Below are positions 38,736 through 49,666 of a DNA stretch of 64,000 bases, in pieces (positions within the stretch are counted from its first letter, which is position 1; the number at the start of each line of letters is the position of its first letter). The stretch covers positions 2,294,001-2,358,000 of the forward strand of contig JACCLO010000011.1 in the NCBI GenBank assembly GCA_029448655.1. The letters run 5' to 3'. The DNA comes from Wolfiporia cocos. Its lineage: Eukaryota > Basidiomycota > Agaricomycetes > Polyporales > Phaeolaceae. The notes below the pieces were generated by a model that was given only the letters and a program-made list of their open reading frames with translations, searched no databases and was not told the origin of the DNA. A program made the translations under genes and the position numbers.

Positions 38736-39185
38736 ATGGTCGTGTCAGCCTCAGCCGGAGACAGCATAAAAGCTGGCGGACTCCTCCAAATTCCTCGGCG
38801 AAGCACTTCCTCTCAATCCGCCACCATCTCCTCTTACCCCCCTTCCTTCTTACCGCATTCCCTCGCTCTCGCCCCCAGTGCCGACGGACGCCTCTACTAC
38901 TCTACTACTACCAGTCTGTTGCCAGCACGGTCTCTCCTCATCGCCATCATCCTCGTCATCCAGTGCAGGCAGCGCCATCGCACGGTCACTAGGATGCCAA
39001 ATCATCCTGCCATCGAGTGCGACACCCCTCGAGTCCGCACAGATCCAGGACGCCCGCTTCCGCCGTCTAGAGCGACCCGACTAACGAACGCCACACGCCA
39101 CACGCCTCGCGGACCGCCCGACCAGGGAGCAACCTCCCCCTCCAAAATATCCTGCCTCTACAGGATTACCGCTCCCGCCGTCTAG
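38736..39185 (+). CDS. Arm-encoded open frame, present in mirror image in the other arm (doubtful)
   Basis: A 149-codon frame (starts MVVSASAGDSIKAGG) lies in the identical inner part of the right arm; the same frame occurs on the minus strand of the left arm (36991-37440). It is Ser/Pro/Arg-rich without a known domain. A TATA-like ATAAAA (38766) lies inside it, so the frame may instead overlap a promoter. I list it only because it is the longest frame conserved in both arms. Confidence 0.2.
   Translation: MVVSASAGDSIKAGGLLQIPRRSTSSQSATISSYPPSFLPHSLALAPSADGRLYYSTTTSLLPARSLLIAIILVIQCRQRHRTVTRMPNHPAIECDTPRVRTDPGRPLPPSRATRLTNATRHTPRGPPDQGATSPSKISCLYRITAPAV
38764..38850 (+). promoter_or_regulatory. 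Possible outward-facing promoter in each arm
   Basis: GCATAAAAGC (ATAAAA at 38766-38771) is followed 40-80 bp on by a pyrimidine-rich segment (CTTCCTCTCAATCCGCCACC), the layout of a fungal TATA promoter with its start region. The mirror copy is at 37410-37405 on the minus strand. Both point away from the spacer. Inference from motif spacing only. Confidence 0.3.
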
Positions 39186-40310
39186 AGCGACCCGACTCGG
39201 ACGAACGCGTACGCCACGCGGACCGCACGACCTGGGAGCAACCTCCCCCTTCTCTTCCTCCTGCCTCTCTCAGGTTGCACGGCGCGCTGGGAGAGGCAGT
39301 CGTCCACTCTCCCCTTCCCTCTGTCTGGCGCCTGTCGGCTGCCGGGGGCATGAGGGGTGCAGTGAAGCCAGCGGTGACACCGAGCGCGCCGCTGAGGCCC
39401 GGATTCTAGGACAAGCACGACTCCGCGGCCACCATTGGCGATCGGGTCAGCCGCCTTCGACACCCAACCCAAAAGGTCCTCGATGAGGACCGCTATCCGA
39501 CCCCCGTCTCCAGTGCAACCGGACGCCCTCCTCGCAGTGTTAGCACGGTCATCAGGGTCGACGCTCTTCGCATCTCGTCCTCATGTGCGACAAGTCTGAC
39601 GCACTCCTGCGCGGCCCGCACGATCTCTGGATGCAACTATCCCCATCTCACCCTTGCCTCTCCTCGTATCTCGTCCTCATGTGCGACAAGTCTGACGCAC
39701 TCTCGCGCGGCCCGCACAATCTCGGGATACTCACATGATCTGCCTCTCTTTGTTGCTCGATGCGCTCTGAGGGGCAGATGCCACCCTCCATCCGCCTACT
39801 CTCGTCACCAGTGCACCAGCCACCCTCCTCTCACAGTGTCAGCACGGTCACAAGGGTCTACGCTCTTCTTGCATCTCGCCTTCATGTGCGACCAGCCGCA
39901 CACTCCTCGAGGTCCTTGGTCCGCACGATCCGGGATGCAACTATAATCCCCCTCTCCCTCCCGCCTCTCTTGATTGCACGGCGCATCTCGAGACGCGGAT
40001 GCCACTCTCCCCGATTGCTCGGAGCTTGGCACTGCCATGGGCATGAGGTGATTGTGAAGCCATCGGTGTGCCGAGCGCGCCGTTGTAGCGCGGACTGTAT
40101 GCATAGCATGGGTCTGCGGTCGTCGTCGGCGACGGTTTGCCACGATCGACATTCGCGCCAGAGATGCCCAGGTTAGCCACATTCTCTGATCTCCCTCATC
40201 CCCTTTGCTGACTCTCATCCTCTTTAGACACGAGGCATCGATTCTCGTGGGAGATCGCATCGGCTGAGCTGGTCGATGGTCCTATTCTGTAGGCGCGTCC
40301 CTCTCTATCG

Positions 40311-40354
40311 GTAAGCTTACATCTCTCGTCGACTTGACTCTCGCTGACTTTCAG
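40311..40354 (+). other. Intron-like 44-nt GT..AG segment in the right arm
   Basis: GTAAGC at the 5' end, TGACTTTCAG at the 3' end and CTTGACTC in between give a plausible short intron. Equivalent 44-nt segments sit at 35841-35884 (minus strand, 3' end TTTGAG) and 63951-63994 (minus strand, 3' end TTCCAG). Length and both ends are kept in all three although the flanks diverge. Confidence 0.5.
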
Positions 40355-40755
40355 CGATCGCCCACAGAGATGATTTGGAGTTGAATCATCGATATGGTCG
40401 TTCTCGTGTTTGCTCTACATCTCTACTGTACTTGTACTGCTTGGCTGCAGAGTTTTACGCGAGCCGTTACGCTACTGCATCACGAATGGTCTGTGCCTGT
40501 ACAATTGGCGGTAGACATGTAGTTTGTCAAATGCAGCTCAGCTTACCGTCTATCTTGGGTGCCAAAGTATGAAAAATTATGAAAAGTATGGGAGTTGCGA
40601 GGAAGTAAGTACTCTCGCAGGCGGGACTAGAGAACATAGCGGGATTGGTACTTAACAGATAAACGACAATGCATGTTCCGCCAAAGATCTCTGCATGGCT
40701 AGGTAAGAATACATTGCTTGAAGTATATGCATACATACGGACAATTGAGCGAGGT

Positions 40756-42390
40756 CTACTCCTGGACGACCTCGAAGTCCTCCTTCAACTCTCCTATTGC
40801 AATCCTCAATCCGGCCCACATCGAGTCCAGAAGTGCTGCCCCATTAGCCATGCCGAATACTAAAGTAGATGCATAGAAGAAGTTTGCGTTTCCCGTTCCT
40901 TGTATGAGCCAAAGGTGATGGAACAAAGGGAGCAGTAATGCAGCGTGCAGATGCAAGAGGGCAGTTACCATTGGATGGCGCAGGTCTGTGACGGAGATAC
41001 GTGAGTAGACTTGCTTCGCATAGGGAGACGATGAACGCACATGCGAAGGTTTCAGGGAAAAGTGAGAGCATGCTCAGGAATAGGCCTGGGTCAGACAGCG
41101 TCGGGTACGGTTTGAACAAGGCCAATACACCCAATAGCAGGTAGCACGCATAGAGAATGTCGTGCCTTCAGCGTATTGGTTCAGTGCATTGTTCTCTCCA
41201 CAATGCGAGACAACTTACTGAAACTTGATGCAGATGGGGATTACGTATATCAGTTGATGAACCTGTTAGAATATAAGTTCAAGAAGAGGCCTGTGGGGAG
41301 TCAAGTACATACCGAAAACACCATAAGGAAGAAAGGCCTAAAGTGATCAAACATCTCCGTGAAGAAGTACCACCAGAGTCCGGGGTTAGGTGTTAAGTCA
41401 GGTAGCAGCAGCCTACGACACGTTGTGAGAATGAGTCAAAAGAGAACTTGAAACGATAGATCGTACGCTGCACCCCAGGTCTTCTCAACCCATGACCAGT
41501 CTCCACACGCGAGCGTGGCCGAGAGGGTTAGGCACGTAGAATACACAGCGAATTCCGCGAGTAAAGGCAATGACTTCCGGGTGTCAGCGATGAATGTTCG
41601 AGGTGCCGCGAGCCGCGATGTAGGTTCGGAGATAATGAGAAGTAGCAGGGGTATCAGGAGGAGGATGGATGGAAGTGATAGTTGGACAAGTATTGCCAAC
41701 GTCAATAGTGACGCGGAAGACTGGCCTGTCCACGCGCTCCTTCGGTATAGCATACATAAGTAAGATGCAATGCTAAGACGCACCTCGGCAGGCGGACATC
41801 AGTGACAGTAGATGCAGCGCATTTTCGAACGAGGAGGTTGACCATGCCAAAGAAGGGAGGAGGGTGTATGGGTTTAGCAAATAGCTGGAGGTTGTTAGCT
41901 GTGGCGAAGCTGGCAGACGCTTGTACGTACAGCGCAGCTATCAGGCCATCTCGAGGACTATGTGAGACCCCGGAACGTACTCTCCAGATTTGTACCAACG
42001 ACCACGCTGCCACGACGTCACTTGCCGTCCAAAGCAATGGCGAGGTGGTTGGATTCAAAGGGAGGAAGGTTGAGAACAACGACAGCAACAGAGGAGACTT
42101 GACCTGGTCTTAGACAGTTCCAACTATATATCTGCATAGCAACACTTACATGGCGAAAGATGCCCCCAGAATATGGATTGGTACCATGTTGAAACAGGTA
42201 TATTCCCTCCTGTACTACGAGCGTGCATGAGCGTCTTCATTGAGTATGTTCAATTTCGCCTCGCACACCGTGAATAAGACGTCAGCGGCGATGACAGCAA
42301 ATGGTCGTTTTTGAGGCCGACAGGCAGAGGAGACAGCGCGAGGACAAGTCTGCCGGCGACGAGAGCGGGAAATACGACGTTGAAATCCAT
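40756..42390 (-). CDS. GAB1: PIG-U, GPI transamidase subunit
   Basis: A polytopic ER membrane subunit of the GPI transamidase that attaches GPI anchors to proteins. The minus-strand gene starts at 42390 ([15 protein letters not shown]); exon 1 is 42390-42267, with splices then giving [24 protein letters not shown], a family block. Multiple hydrophobic segments follow. The PIG-U hallmark [20 protein letters not shown] is read across the junctions near 41330-41400. The C-terminus is [16 protein letters not shown]. Eight or more short introns are seen. The start lies only 70 bp from the divergent cyclin start. The upstream in-frame ATG at 42462 is rejected because it would overlap the cyclin start codon. 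Confidence 0.93.
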
Positions 42391-42460
42391 CCCAGTGCAA
42401 GCTGTGGCTGGAGCTTTGATCGCGACTACGCGACTTGCTTCCCGCGACACTGATACGGAC
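42391..42460. promoter_or_regulatory. 70-bp shared divergent promoter interval
   Basis: The start codons of PIG-U (-) and the cyclin (+) are separated by only 70 bp, so transcription start regions must be compact, overlapping, or lie within the neighbour's first exon. No TATA box is visible. Confidence 0.6.
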
Positions 42461-43910
42461 ATGGACGCGCACGATTCAGCAGGCTCTCCCTCTCAGTCAG
42501 CTTCGACCTCACACATCAAATTCCATCTCCCTTACTTCACTACGACGGAGACCGAGCAACTTTCAGACAAACAGCGAGGGAAATTATCCGTAACTCAGGA
42601 GGAGAAGGCCCGGCAGCAGGCATGTGGATTTATTGAGGCAGTTGGCGCCAGGATTGGCTTGTATGTGCTTTCAAGATACGCTGCCGGACGGTATACTAAG
42701 CGAGGTACAGCCCAAGGAAGACGATCGCTACTGCTCAGAATCTGTACCACCGCTTTCACCTGTTCTTCCCCCGCAAGGACTTCAGCTATCATGTAAGTGG
42801 TTCGCTGAGCTCATGATGGCAATAGTAAGCCCATTCCTTGCAGGATGTCTGTCTTGCGTCGCTATATGTATCATCCAAAATGCATGACACACTCAAGAAG
42901 CCTCGGGAAATCATAATGATTTCCTATATGGTGCGCTTTCCTGAACTTGCAGCGAAGTCAAAGTCCATTGCGGGAGAGATCGACATGGACCCTGCAGTGA
43001 GTCGCAGTCCTCGTCTTACACATCAAACCGTCTGATGCCTTTTTCAGACTGTTGAACATGATAGACAACGGTTGTTGGCTGTCGAGCGCCTCATTCTCGA
43101 GCTGGTTTGCTTCAATTTCACTTCGCGACTGCCGTTCTCATACGTAATAAAACTGGGACGAGCACTTGGAGGTAAGTAAATGCCATGTCGTAGCGATAAC
43201 TTAATTCATGCTCTTTTAGCTAGCAAGTCTCTTACTAAACTGGCGTGGCGTCTGACAGTCGACAGGTGCGTGTTAACGTTCCATTTACCAACAACTGTTG
43301 TTCATTGACAGCCCTTCGAAGCTACCGCACGCTCGTTAACTTGCAATATCCGCCCCATGTTGTGGCGCTGGGATGCATCTATCTCGCCGCGTTATTGTCT
43401 TCATTCGAGCAATCAGTCCCAGAGCCCATCGAAAATAAGAGTGCGCACCAAATTGCTGAAATGCTCCGTAAGCCTGGATGGTGGGAGTCGCGATATCAGG
43501 CTGTAGTTGAGGATCTTGAAGGTGAGGACCACTGCCACATTCACCGGCGGTAGCATGGCTGATTCAGGAGTCCGTCTCGTACAGAAATTGCTCACGCAGT
43601 AATGGACCTCCTCATCACCGCCTCACAAAATCCGCAAGCAACCGCCTCACCTGCGACGCCGTCCTCTCCTTCCCCCCATCTCGGCCGCAGCTCACATAGT
43701 CAAACCGGCGTCCACCCACAATTGCCGCCCGTGCCATACAAGACGGATCAGCTCATACGGCTGAAGATCGTCATGCGCGAGACTGACCGTCCGCCCCGTC
43801 AGCGGGAAAGTATGCTGCCTCGAGATGCGGAGAACGAGCCTCCGGTGCTTGGGAGGAATGAGGGCACGGTCAGGTTTCTATTTGGGCCTCCGAATATTTC
43901 TAGTGCCTAA
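42461..43910 (+). CDS. Cyclin of the cyclin K / Ctk2 group (transcriptional CDK partner)
   Basis: The spliced frame has a first cyclin fold with ARQQACGFIEAVGARIGFPRK, TIATAQNLYHRFHLFFPRKDF, DVCLASLYVSSKMHDTLKKP and RLLAVERLILELVCFNF, and a second with YVIKLGRALGASKSLTKLAW, YPPHVVALGCIYLAALLSSF and WWESRYQAVVEDLEEIAHAVMDLL. A Ser/Pro-rich tail follows and the stop is TAA at 43908-43910. The FPRKTIATAQNLYHRF block is typical of cyclin K, cyclin T and Ctk2, which pair with CDK9/CDK12-type kinases that phosphorylate RNA polymerase II. Ctk2 is my best reading because the short tail lacks cyclin T features, but cyclin L or K paralogy is not excluded. Six introns are seen. Confidence 0.85.
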
Positions 43911-45329
43911 ACCATTGTAATGATGTATACAATTATGTTAAGACCGGCTTATACTGATGTTGGACTGGCTTCTAGTATTTGCACTACTTCATGTACACCT
44001 ATTCCGAGTGGACGAACTCGAATTGTTGTGGCGCTCTTGCCGTGAAATACGAATTCGCTCGTCTCTGCGACTGCGGATATCCTGTGGATTCAACTATTTG
44101 CAAAAAAATAACTGCTGACATCACCAAGGGAGACGCCCTGGCAAAACGACGTGCGGCCCAATTCGTGAGTCCAATGCCGGCTGAAAATGCTCCATACAAT
44201 GCATACGCATACGCGAGATGTTCTCAGCGATCTACCCGCGTACCCCATTTCACAAGGCGCACGGTCCAGACCAGCCATTCCTCCGGAGCCGAAGCGTCGC
44301 TTCCTTTGAAACGGAGGATTTGATTTGCATGAGGAAGGAAGCTCCACGATTCTAGTACTTCTATTGCATGTTCAGGCCCACTTCCGATGTCGCCGCTAAG
44401 GCAGGTCAGATTAGGTAGAAGATAAATTGTGTACCGTGTAAATTGTGTACCGTGACGATGTATATCTCAAAAGTGGAGGGGGAGCAGCACTCCACTCCCC
44501 TCAGCCGGTAATAAATACATGGACACACTAGCTAACAAGCGCCACATCAGCCACTAACAACAAGACCAAATGCATGTGATGTTACTCAGCTCCGATAACG
44601 AGCGTCTATCAATTGACCTGCACGTGCACGCCACAGTAGAGTGACTCCCGCAAAGCATGGTAGCTCGTTCCTGAGTTGTTACAATGCTAAGCTGAACATA
44701 TGCTGAAGCAACTTCCCTATGCCGACATAGTAGGTCTGTACCTGCCCGGCGACATCGTCGGAAAACACCATGGCGCTCCTTACAGCAAATTGAACATCTG
44801 TTGAGGACTTCTTCAGGCAGCAATTTCAAACGTACCTGCCACTCCACTCCGTGTTCTCGCAAACCATACTCTATTGAGAACAGCCAATTTCTGGTGGCGT
44901 CGCACAGCACCGATGATGTCAATCGCCGCATCTAGCACTCGCATTTCATCGTGCGCCGAGTCTGCCCTAGCTGTGCCGGACGCTCGCCTCATCGCCTCGT
45001 TGGAATTCTGGCTTTGTCGCCGTCCTTCTCGCGTCTACTCTCACAATGGATCAGGCTATACAGGTGACGCAAGGTGCCCTAGCGATGAACCCTATGTTCA
45101 ATGCGAAGCGTGACCGAGCTTTAGCCGTACCTCCACCGGCGTCTACACCGTCCGTACGCTGTCCACGGGAGCAGCCATTTGCGGCCGGGACTTGCGACGT
45201 CGCCTTCTCAAAGCGCTAATGCCTTCTCTCACTCAACCTGGGGGCCGAGCGAGGTCTCCTTGTCTCATACCAGAGTGGTCCAGCCTTTGGTGACATCCGA
45301 ACGCTACTGATCCACGTACAGACGAAGAG
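43911..45329. other. Intergenic, 1.4 kb
   Basis: No supported gene. It contains a tandem pair of the 16-mer TAAATTGTGTACCGTG at 44423-44454. An open frame from ATG 45048 (MDQAIQVTQGALAMNP) could be an upstream exon of the BTB gene, but no phase-compatible junction was found. Confidence 0.4.
44423..44454 (+). repeat. Tandem 16-bp direct repeat, two copies
   Basis: TAAATTGTGTACCGTG occurs twice without spacer. Its role is unknown; replication slippage is the simple explanation. Confidence 0.8.
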
Positions 45330-46613
45330 ATGGCCTGGGATGAGGGCGTGAGGCGCGATGGCGCGTGCTACTTCGCTGATCGTGCGATGTGCGTTATACG
45401 AGTAGAGGACACGTTGTTCAAGGTGTGCTTTCATGAATTACTGCTGAAAGACTGTTTGTAATGGACATCGGCATGTTCACCTAGGTGCCCAGATACCTGC
45501 TTGCGCACGATTCGTCTGCATTCGAACACATGTTTGCGCTTCCTGCACCAGGCAACGGAGACTCCGAGGCAGGCAGTTCTCAGGAAGGATTAAGTGATGA
45601 CAATCCAATCCATCTGTGTGGCGAGTCAGCGGAGCAGTTTCGGTTACTACTATCCATCCTCCGCGCCCCGTAAGCGCCTAAATCCTCTTGATGCCGAGAT
45701 GATGCGGCTCACTCCAGCGTGTGTTCATAGTCCGTATGAAGTCGCGGCCTACAACACTGCTTCAGCAGACATACCGAAGTTGTTGTCATTCGCACTCATC
45801 ACGAACAAATACCACTTTGAAAAGACCACCGAGTGGGCAATTGATGCGGTCTACTCAGTCGTGACAGGCGAATATGGTGACCCCGCTCCGTGCGGCGATC
45901 TCAGCAAGCTCTCCTCCGCGGCACTCGCTCGCATCGCTGCGGTCGCTCTCGCCTGCGGACACACCCGCCTTGTCTATTACGTAGTTCAGCGCTGGGCCGA
46001 CCGGATACAAGCGCGCGAGCTCAGCCCGCGGCCTGCTATGGCTTTTGCGGACGAGCACGGTCTGAGCACGCTGCGCGGCGTCGCATACTACGTGCAGCTC
46101 ATGGACTTTGGCGTTGAATTCGGGAAGACTACAACTCCGTCCTATCTAGACCCAGCCTCACCACCTTCCGCCACACCGTCCGGTAGCACATGTGGCGCGG
46201 AGGACACAGAGGACGACGCGCATATGCCGCTCACTCCAAAGCAGCACTTGCGCCTGTTATCGGGCTACCGCAGGCTCACCATGCTCTGGCATCGCCTGCA
46301 GTATGCGCCGCCGAAGTTCGCGCAGCCCGGACCTTGCACGTATCACGTGCAGGGGTGCGTCTCGACGTTCGAGGCGGTATGGTCCGAGGCGGCGATGAGC
46401 GCGCGGTGCGCGGCGCTGGAGCTCGCGGACGTCCTAGGCCGCTTGCGCTGCACAGAGGAGATGCTCAACATGAGCATTGATATTGCGGTTGCGCTGAGTC
46501 CTGCGTGCAAGCGCGAAGCGATGCTTGCGGTGCGCCGGCTCGTGCAGGAGGTGCAGGATAGCCTGCATGAACACTTTGTGGATTTGACAGACCCGCATGA
46601 AGGTGGGTTGTAG
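45330..46613 (+). CDS. BTB/POZ-domain protein
   Basis: The first exon reads MAWDEGVRRDGACYFADRAMCVIRVEDTLFK. A GT..AG intron leads to VPRYLLAHDSSAFEHMFALP, then NPIHLCGESAEQFRLLLSILRAP and, after a third junction, PYEVAAYNTASADIPKLLSFALITNKYHFEKTTEWA. This is the BTB fold of mushroom proteins (VRVEDTLFKVPRYLL equals the usual RVHRSVLA segment). The remaining 230 residues are helical, with a late QLMDFG..TPKQHLRLLSGYRRLTMLW region and no Kelch or MATH domain. Such proteins are very expanded in Agaricomycetes; adaptor roles with Cul3 are possible but not shown. The start could lie further upstream if a 5' exon exists. Confidence 0.82.
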
Positions 46614-49600
46614 GACTTTCCCTGGACATCTAGTTTTGGGCCTGAATGCGGAGGGGCTATCTGGAGTACTCTATGATTTTCTGCTTTGTTGCTGTCGCTG
46701 CTCTCCAAGTCGCTTTCCTCGTACGGTTTTTTTCTTTCATTTCCATCTCGCGAGTATACCTCATGTACACTTCATACGCTGTAGTAGTCGGATGTATCAT
46801 CATTGTGCCATAGTCCGTATGTGCAGCTCGACCTTGGATGCGAATGATCGATCCCCAGGAGCCTGTCGGCATCAAGCGCCGCCCGTTACGCCAGCAAGAC
46901 CTTGCTGCCCATATTCCAGCTCACAGCCAGAGCACGGCATCGTCCAGGCCAGTACATCTCGCACTTCTGCCAGAGAACTTCCATCCTAGCTTAGACCCTC
47001 CACGATCCTTGGCGAGAGCTTACGGCTACGCATCGGGGCGAACTCAGGTGGGTAATCGCATCTCATTCTTGGACTCCACCGCCACGAGCGCGGGGACAAG
47101 CTGCCCGAAGACCTGCCACTCCACTTTCTGGCGTGCCGATCCAGGAGATTCCTATGCTCACTCGCCAGGGCCCTGCCCAGGAAACGGGCCTCAGGACCCG
47201 CCGTGCGCGTGCAGTGCACCGCCAGCCATCGCATGCGCGCCCCTGGCCTGCGTCCCTGCTCGGCCTCGCTAGCCCTCACGAGCCGCGAGGAAGATGGCGT
47301 TGGCAGTCCAGTGTGACTCTGCGTATGTTGTAGGGTTTGCTGCCACGGTGCGCGGTGCGCCGGTGCTCCACCGCAATCGCGGGGATATGTGGATCCCGCG
47401 GCTGCGGTTTGTTACTGTCCCCGTCCGACAGCACGCCTCGCTCCCAGGACGCCAGGACGGCCACAGGGAGACGTCGATGGCTCGTCCACGGATGCATGGG
47501 CTGCATGGAACTGCACACGGGCGGCGTTAGGGGCGCCCGGGTGGGCGGCCTGTTGTGTCGCCCGCCACGCCTTGTGCGTGTGCCAGGGGATGCAGAAATT
47601 GCCAATCGCGCGGAAGCACGGGAAATAGCGGTGTGTTACGTCCCAGGGACGTCTTACATTGTAAGTCGTGATCGGACTGATAGGCTGGCTCGTCCTTTTG
47701 CGCGTTGGCGGCTCGGTTCATCGATGGGGTGCTGGACCATTGGCCCTGACCGGGTTGTGGCACGCGCCCTTGTCTGCCTGTGGCGCGCCCACCTGCGCTG
47801 TAGCATGCGGGTGTGTATCGCAGGCGCAGGGAGCGCGGCTTTCTGGGTGGTTGGGTGCATCGCGCTCGCCTCGTATGGCCGTATCAAGCCGCGCCCTTCT
47901 GGTTTTCGTGGCTGATGCGCTCGGATGGGATGCGTCGCTACTTAATCTGCCTACCGACGCATCACGCTGTCGTGATTGTGTTTTGGGGTGTGTGCGGCCG
48001 TCAAATGGACGGCGCATACTTGCCGGGCCTTGTCGTCCATAGTCGGAACCCTTATAGTTGGAACCCTCGCTGTTGTGCTCGCTTACTATGCCGTCAACGC
48101 TCACAGAGCTCTATTGGTGGCCAAGTTTTGGGCGCGCACCCTCAAACGCGGACGAGGCTCGTACTTGATTGGAGCTAGAAGAATGGCCGAACTGCCGCAA
48201 GACATTGGCAGACGACCCGGAACATACGTCGCCTGCATGGGAAAGGTGATTTTATTGGTTATCAGAATGCGGCACGGAACAACACAGCCTGGTCATCGGA
48301 AATTTCGACTCGGTGGAAAAGAAGAAGAAACAGAGCGTCTTCCCGGTAGCTCATGACGGGACACGGCACCGCGTGCTTGGCGAAACTGCGGCCACGTATG
48401 CGATAGCGGGCTGCGGGGACATTGGGATCTGATTATGTGGTGACTCGATGTTGGTGATTCGATGTGGTGCCCCGTTCGCAGGGCACGCGTGCCGCAGCTA
48501 GGGCAGAAAGACGGTGCGAAGCCAGGCTGGGTGCGAGTCTAATGGGAGAGTGGGAAGTGGAGAAGCACAGACGATGGGATCTGTGGAGCAGCAAGTAGTT
48601 GTGGGGCCATCTGAGTGCAGTGGAGTCGACAATCATGTTTTAGTTGATCACTAGATTGGGGTGGCGATTGGCCGGCGTCCGGGTGCGTGATTCATCGAGT
48701 ATATTGGCCAGACCTCACCGGGCACCGACAGATGGTCGCCGCCGGCGAAGAGGGTGACAGTTATGTCATTGTATGACGTCGTTGCGCGGCGGGATGCCGT
48801 TGCCCATGGGCGCCTGCGCGCGGCGGGCGACGGCGGGGGGCGGGGGCGGCAGCGGGCGCGCTGCGTCTGCCAAAGCCATCGGGGCGGTGTGGGAGCCGCG
48901 GTGGGCGCAGCTGGGTTCAGAGTGCGCTCGCTGGTGGCGGAGTCGTGCGTGGTGATGTCATGGAGGGCGATCGGCAAGGGCAATCGGATCGCGCATATGT
49001 CTGACATCACCGCGGCGCGGCGCCAGGCCACGCTCCCCGGTCTTCAAGCTTCAAGCACGCTCGTCCACATCTGGCTCCACCTTGCTGCTGCGCACAGGCT
49101 GCCCTGCACTCGCACAGCAACGCCGGGCGCAGTGGTCGGTATCCCCCGTGCAGCACGGCGATCTGAGGGCGCGCTAGCGACTGAATTGCGGCCACAGATG
49201 CATCCTGTTGCGAAGGACCCCATGGAGCTTGATATGCGAGATGCAGATCTCGAGCCGCAAGGTGACGTCACTGTGCAAGGACGAGGATTGGTAAGGCGCA
49301 AGTGTACGCACATTGCGTGGCTCTGCTCCTGCGAGTCGTCGGCAGCTGACGAGCACTGACGCGGTTGCGCTCGGTTCGCTCCGCCTGCCCAGAACGGCCG
49401 TCTCGTCGCAAATCGCATGTGGCCGCCGGCCCTCGCACCCGTCGCTGGGGACGAGCCCAGGGTCCGGGGAATGGGTGGCACTGCCCCCTGCGAGCCTCTC
49501 CACGCGATTACATCCAGCCCCGCAACTGCCACGCCGATCAACATCTCTCTCCTTCCGGCTTCCCCATGATGACATTCCGACTTGCATAATAACTCCATCG

Positions 49601-49666
49601 CTCGCGTCGCCTCTTCATCCTCACCTTGCCCTCCATCGCTACTTAACACTCACACACGTTCTCCCG
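46614..49666. other. Intergenic, 3.05 kb, no supported gene
   Basis: GC-rich with several 100-200-codon frames on both strands (47337-47915 plus; 48651-49031 and 49044-49649 minus), all Arg/Ala/Gly-rich with no domain and no coherent splicing. The last 150 bases are pyrimidine-rich ahead of the YTH gene. A fast-evolving or non-coding gene cannot be excluded. Confidence 0.45.

Larger units (their letters stand above)
35644..40552. mobile_element. Long-inverted-repeat (fold-back type) element, 4.9 kb, family not recognised
   Basis: Two arms of 1.95 kb in inverted orientation flank a 993-bp unique spacer. Its outer end is repeated a third time at 63760, oriented like the left arm and continuing beyond the window, so the end is mobile or at least dispersed. 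No transposase, reverse transcriptase, helicase or integrase motif is readable in either arm or in the spacer. Any such element is therefore non-autonomous, or the arms are two head-to-head copies of a unit with unknown content. No target-site duplication is evident at the approximate borders. The alternative is a segmental inverted duplication or an assembly fold-back; the diverged outer 0.7 kb argues against a pure assembly artefact. Confidence 0.6.
38585..40552 (+). repeat. Right arm of the large inverted repeat
   Basis: Mirrors the left arm. The identical inner segment is 38585-39807 (1,223 bp, the same length as in the left arm, so no indels). The outer part to 40552 is about 20 bp longer than its partner. 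The arm ends 203 bp beyond the PIG-U stop codon. Confidence 0.9.

Noticed and set aside
41513..41533. tRNA-like A-box (GCGTGGCCGAGAGGGTTAGGC)
   Set aside because: Lies within a PIG-U coding exon on the other strand; no B-box or cloverleaf at the right distance.
47337..47915. 192-codon plus-strand frame
   Set aside because: Cys/Arg/Gly-rich with no recognisable motif or splice context; likely chance in GC-rich DNA.
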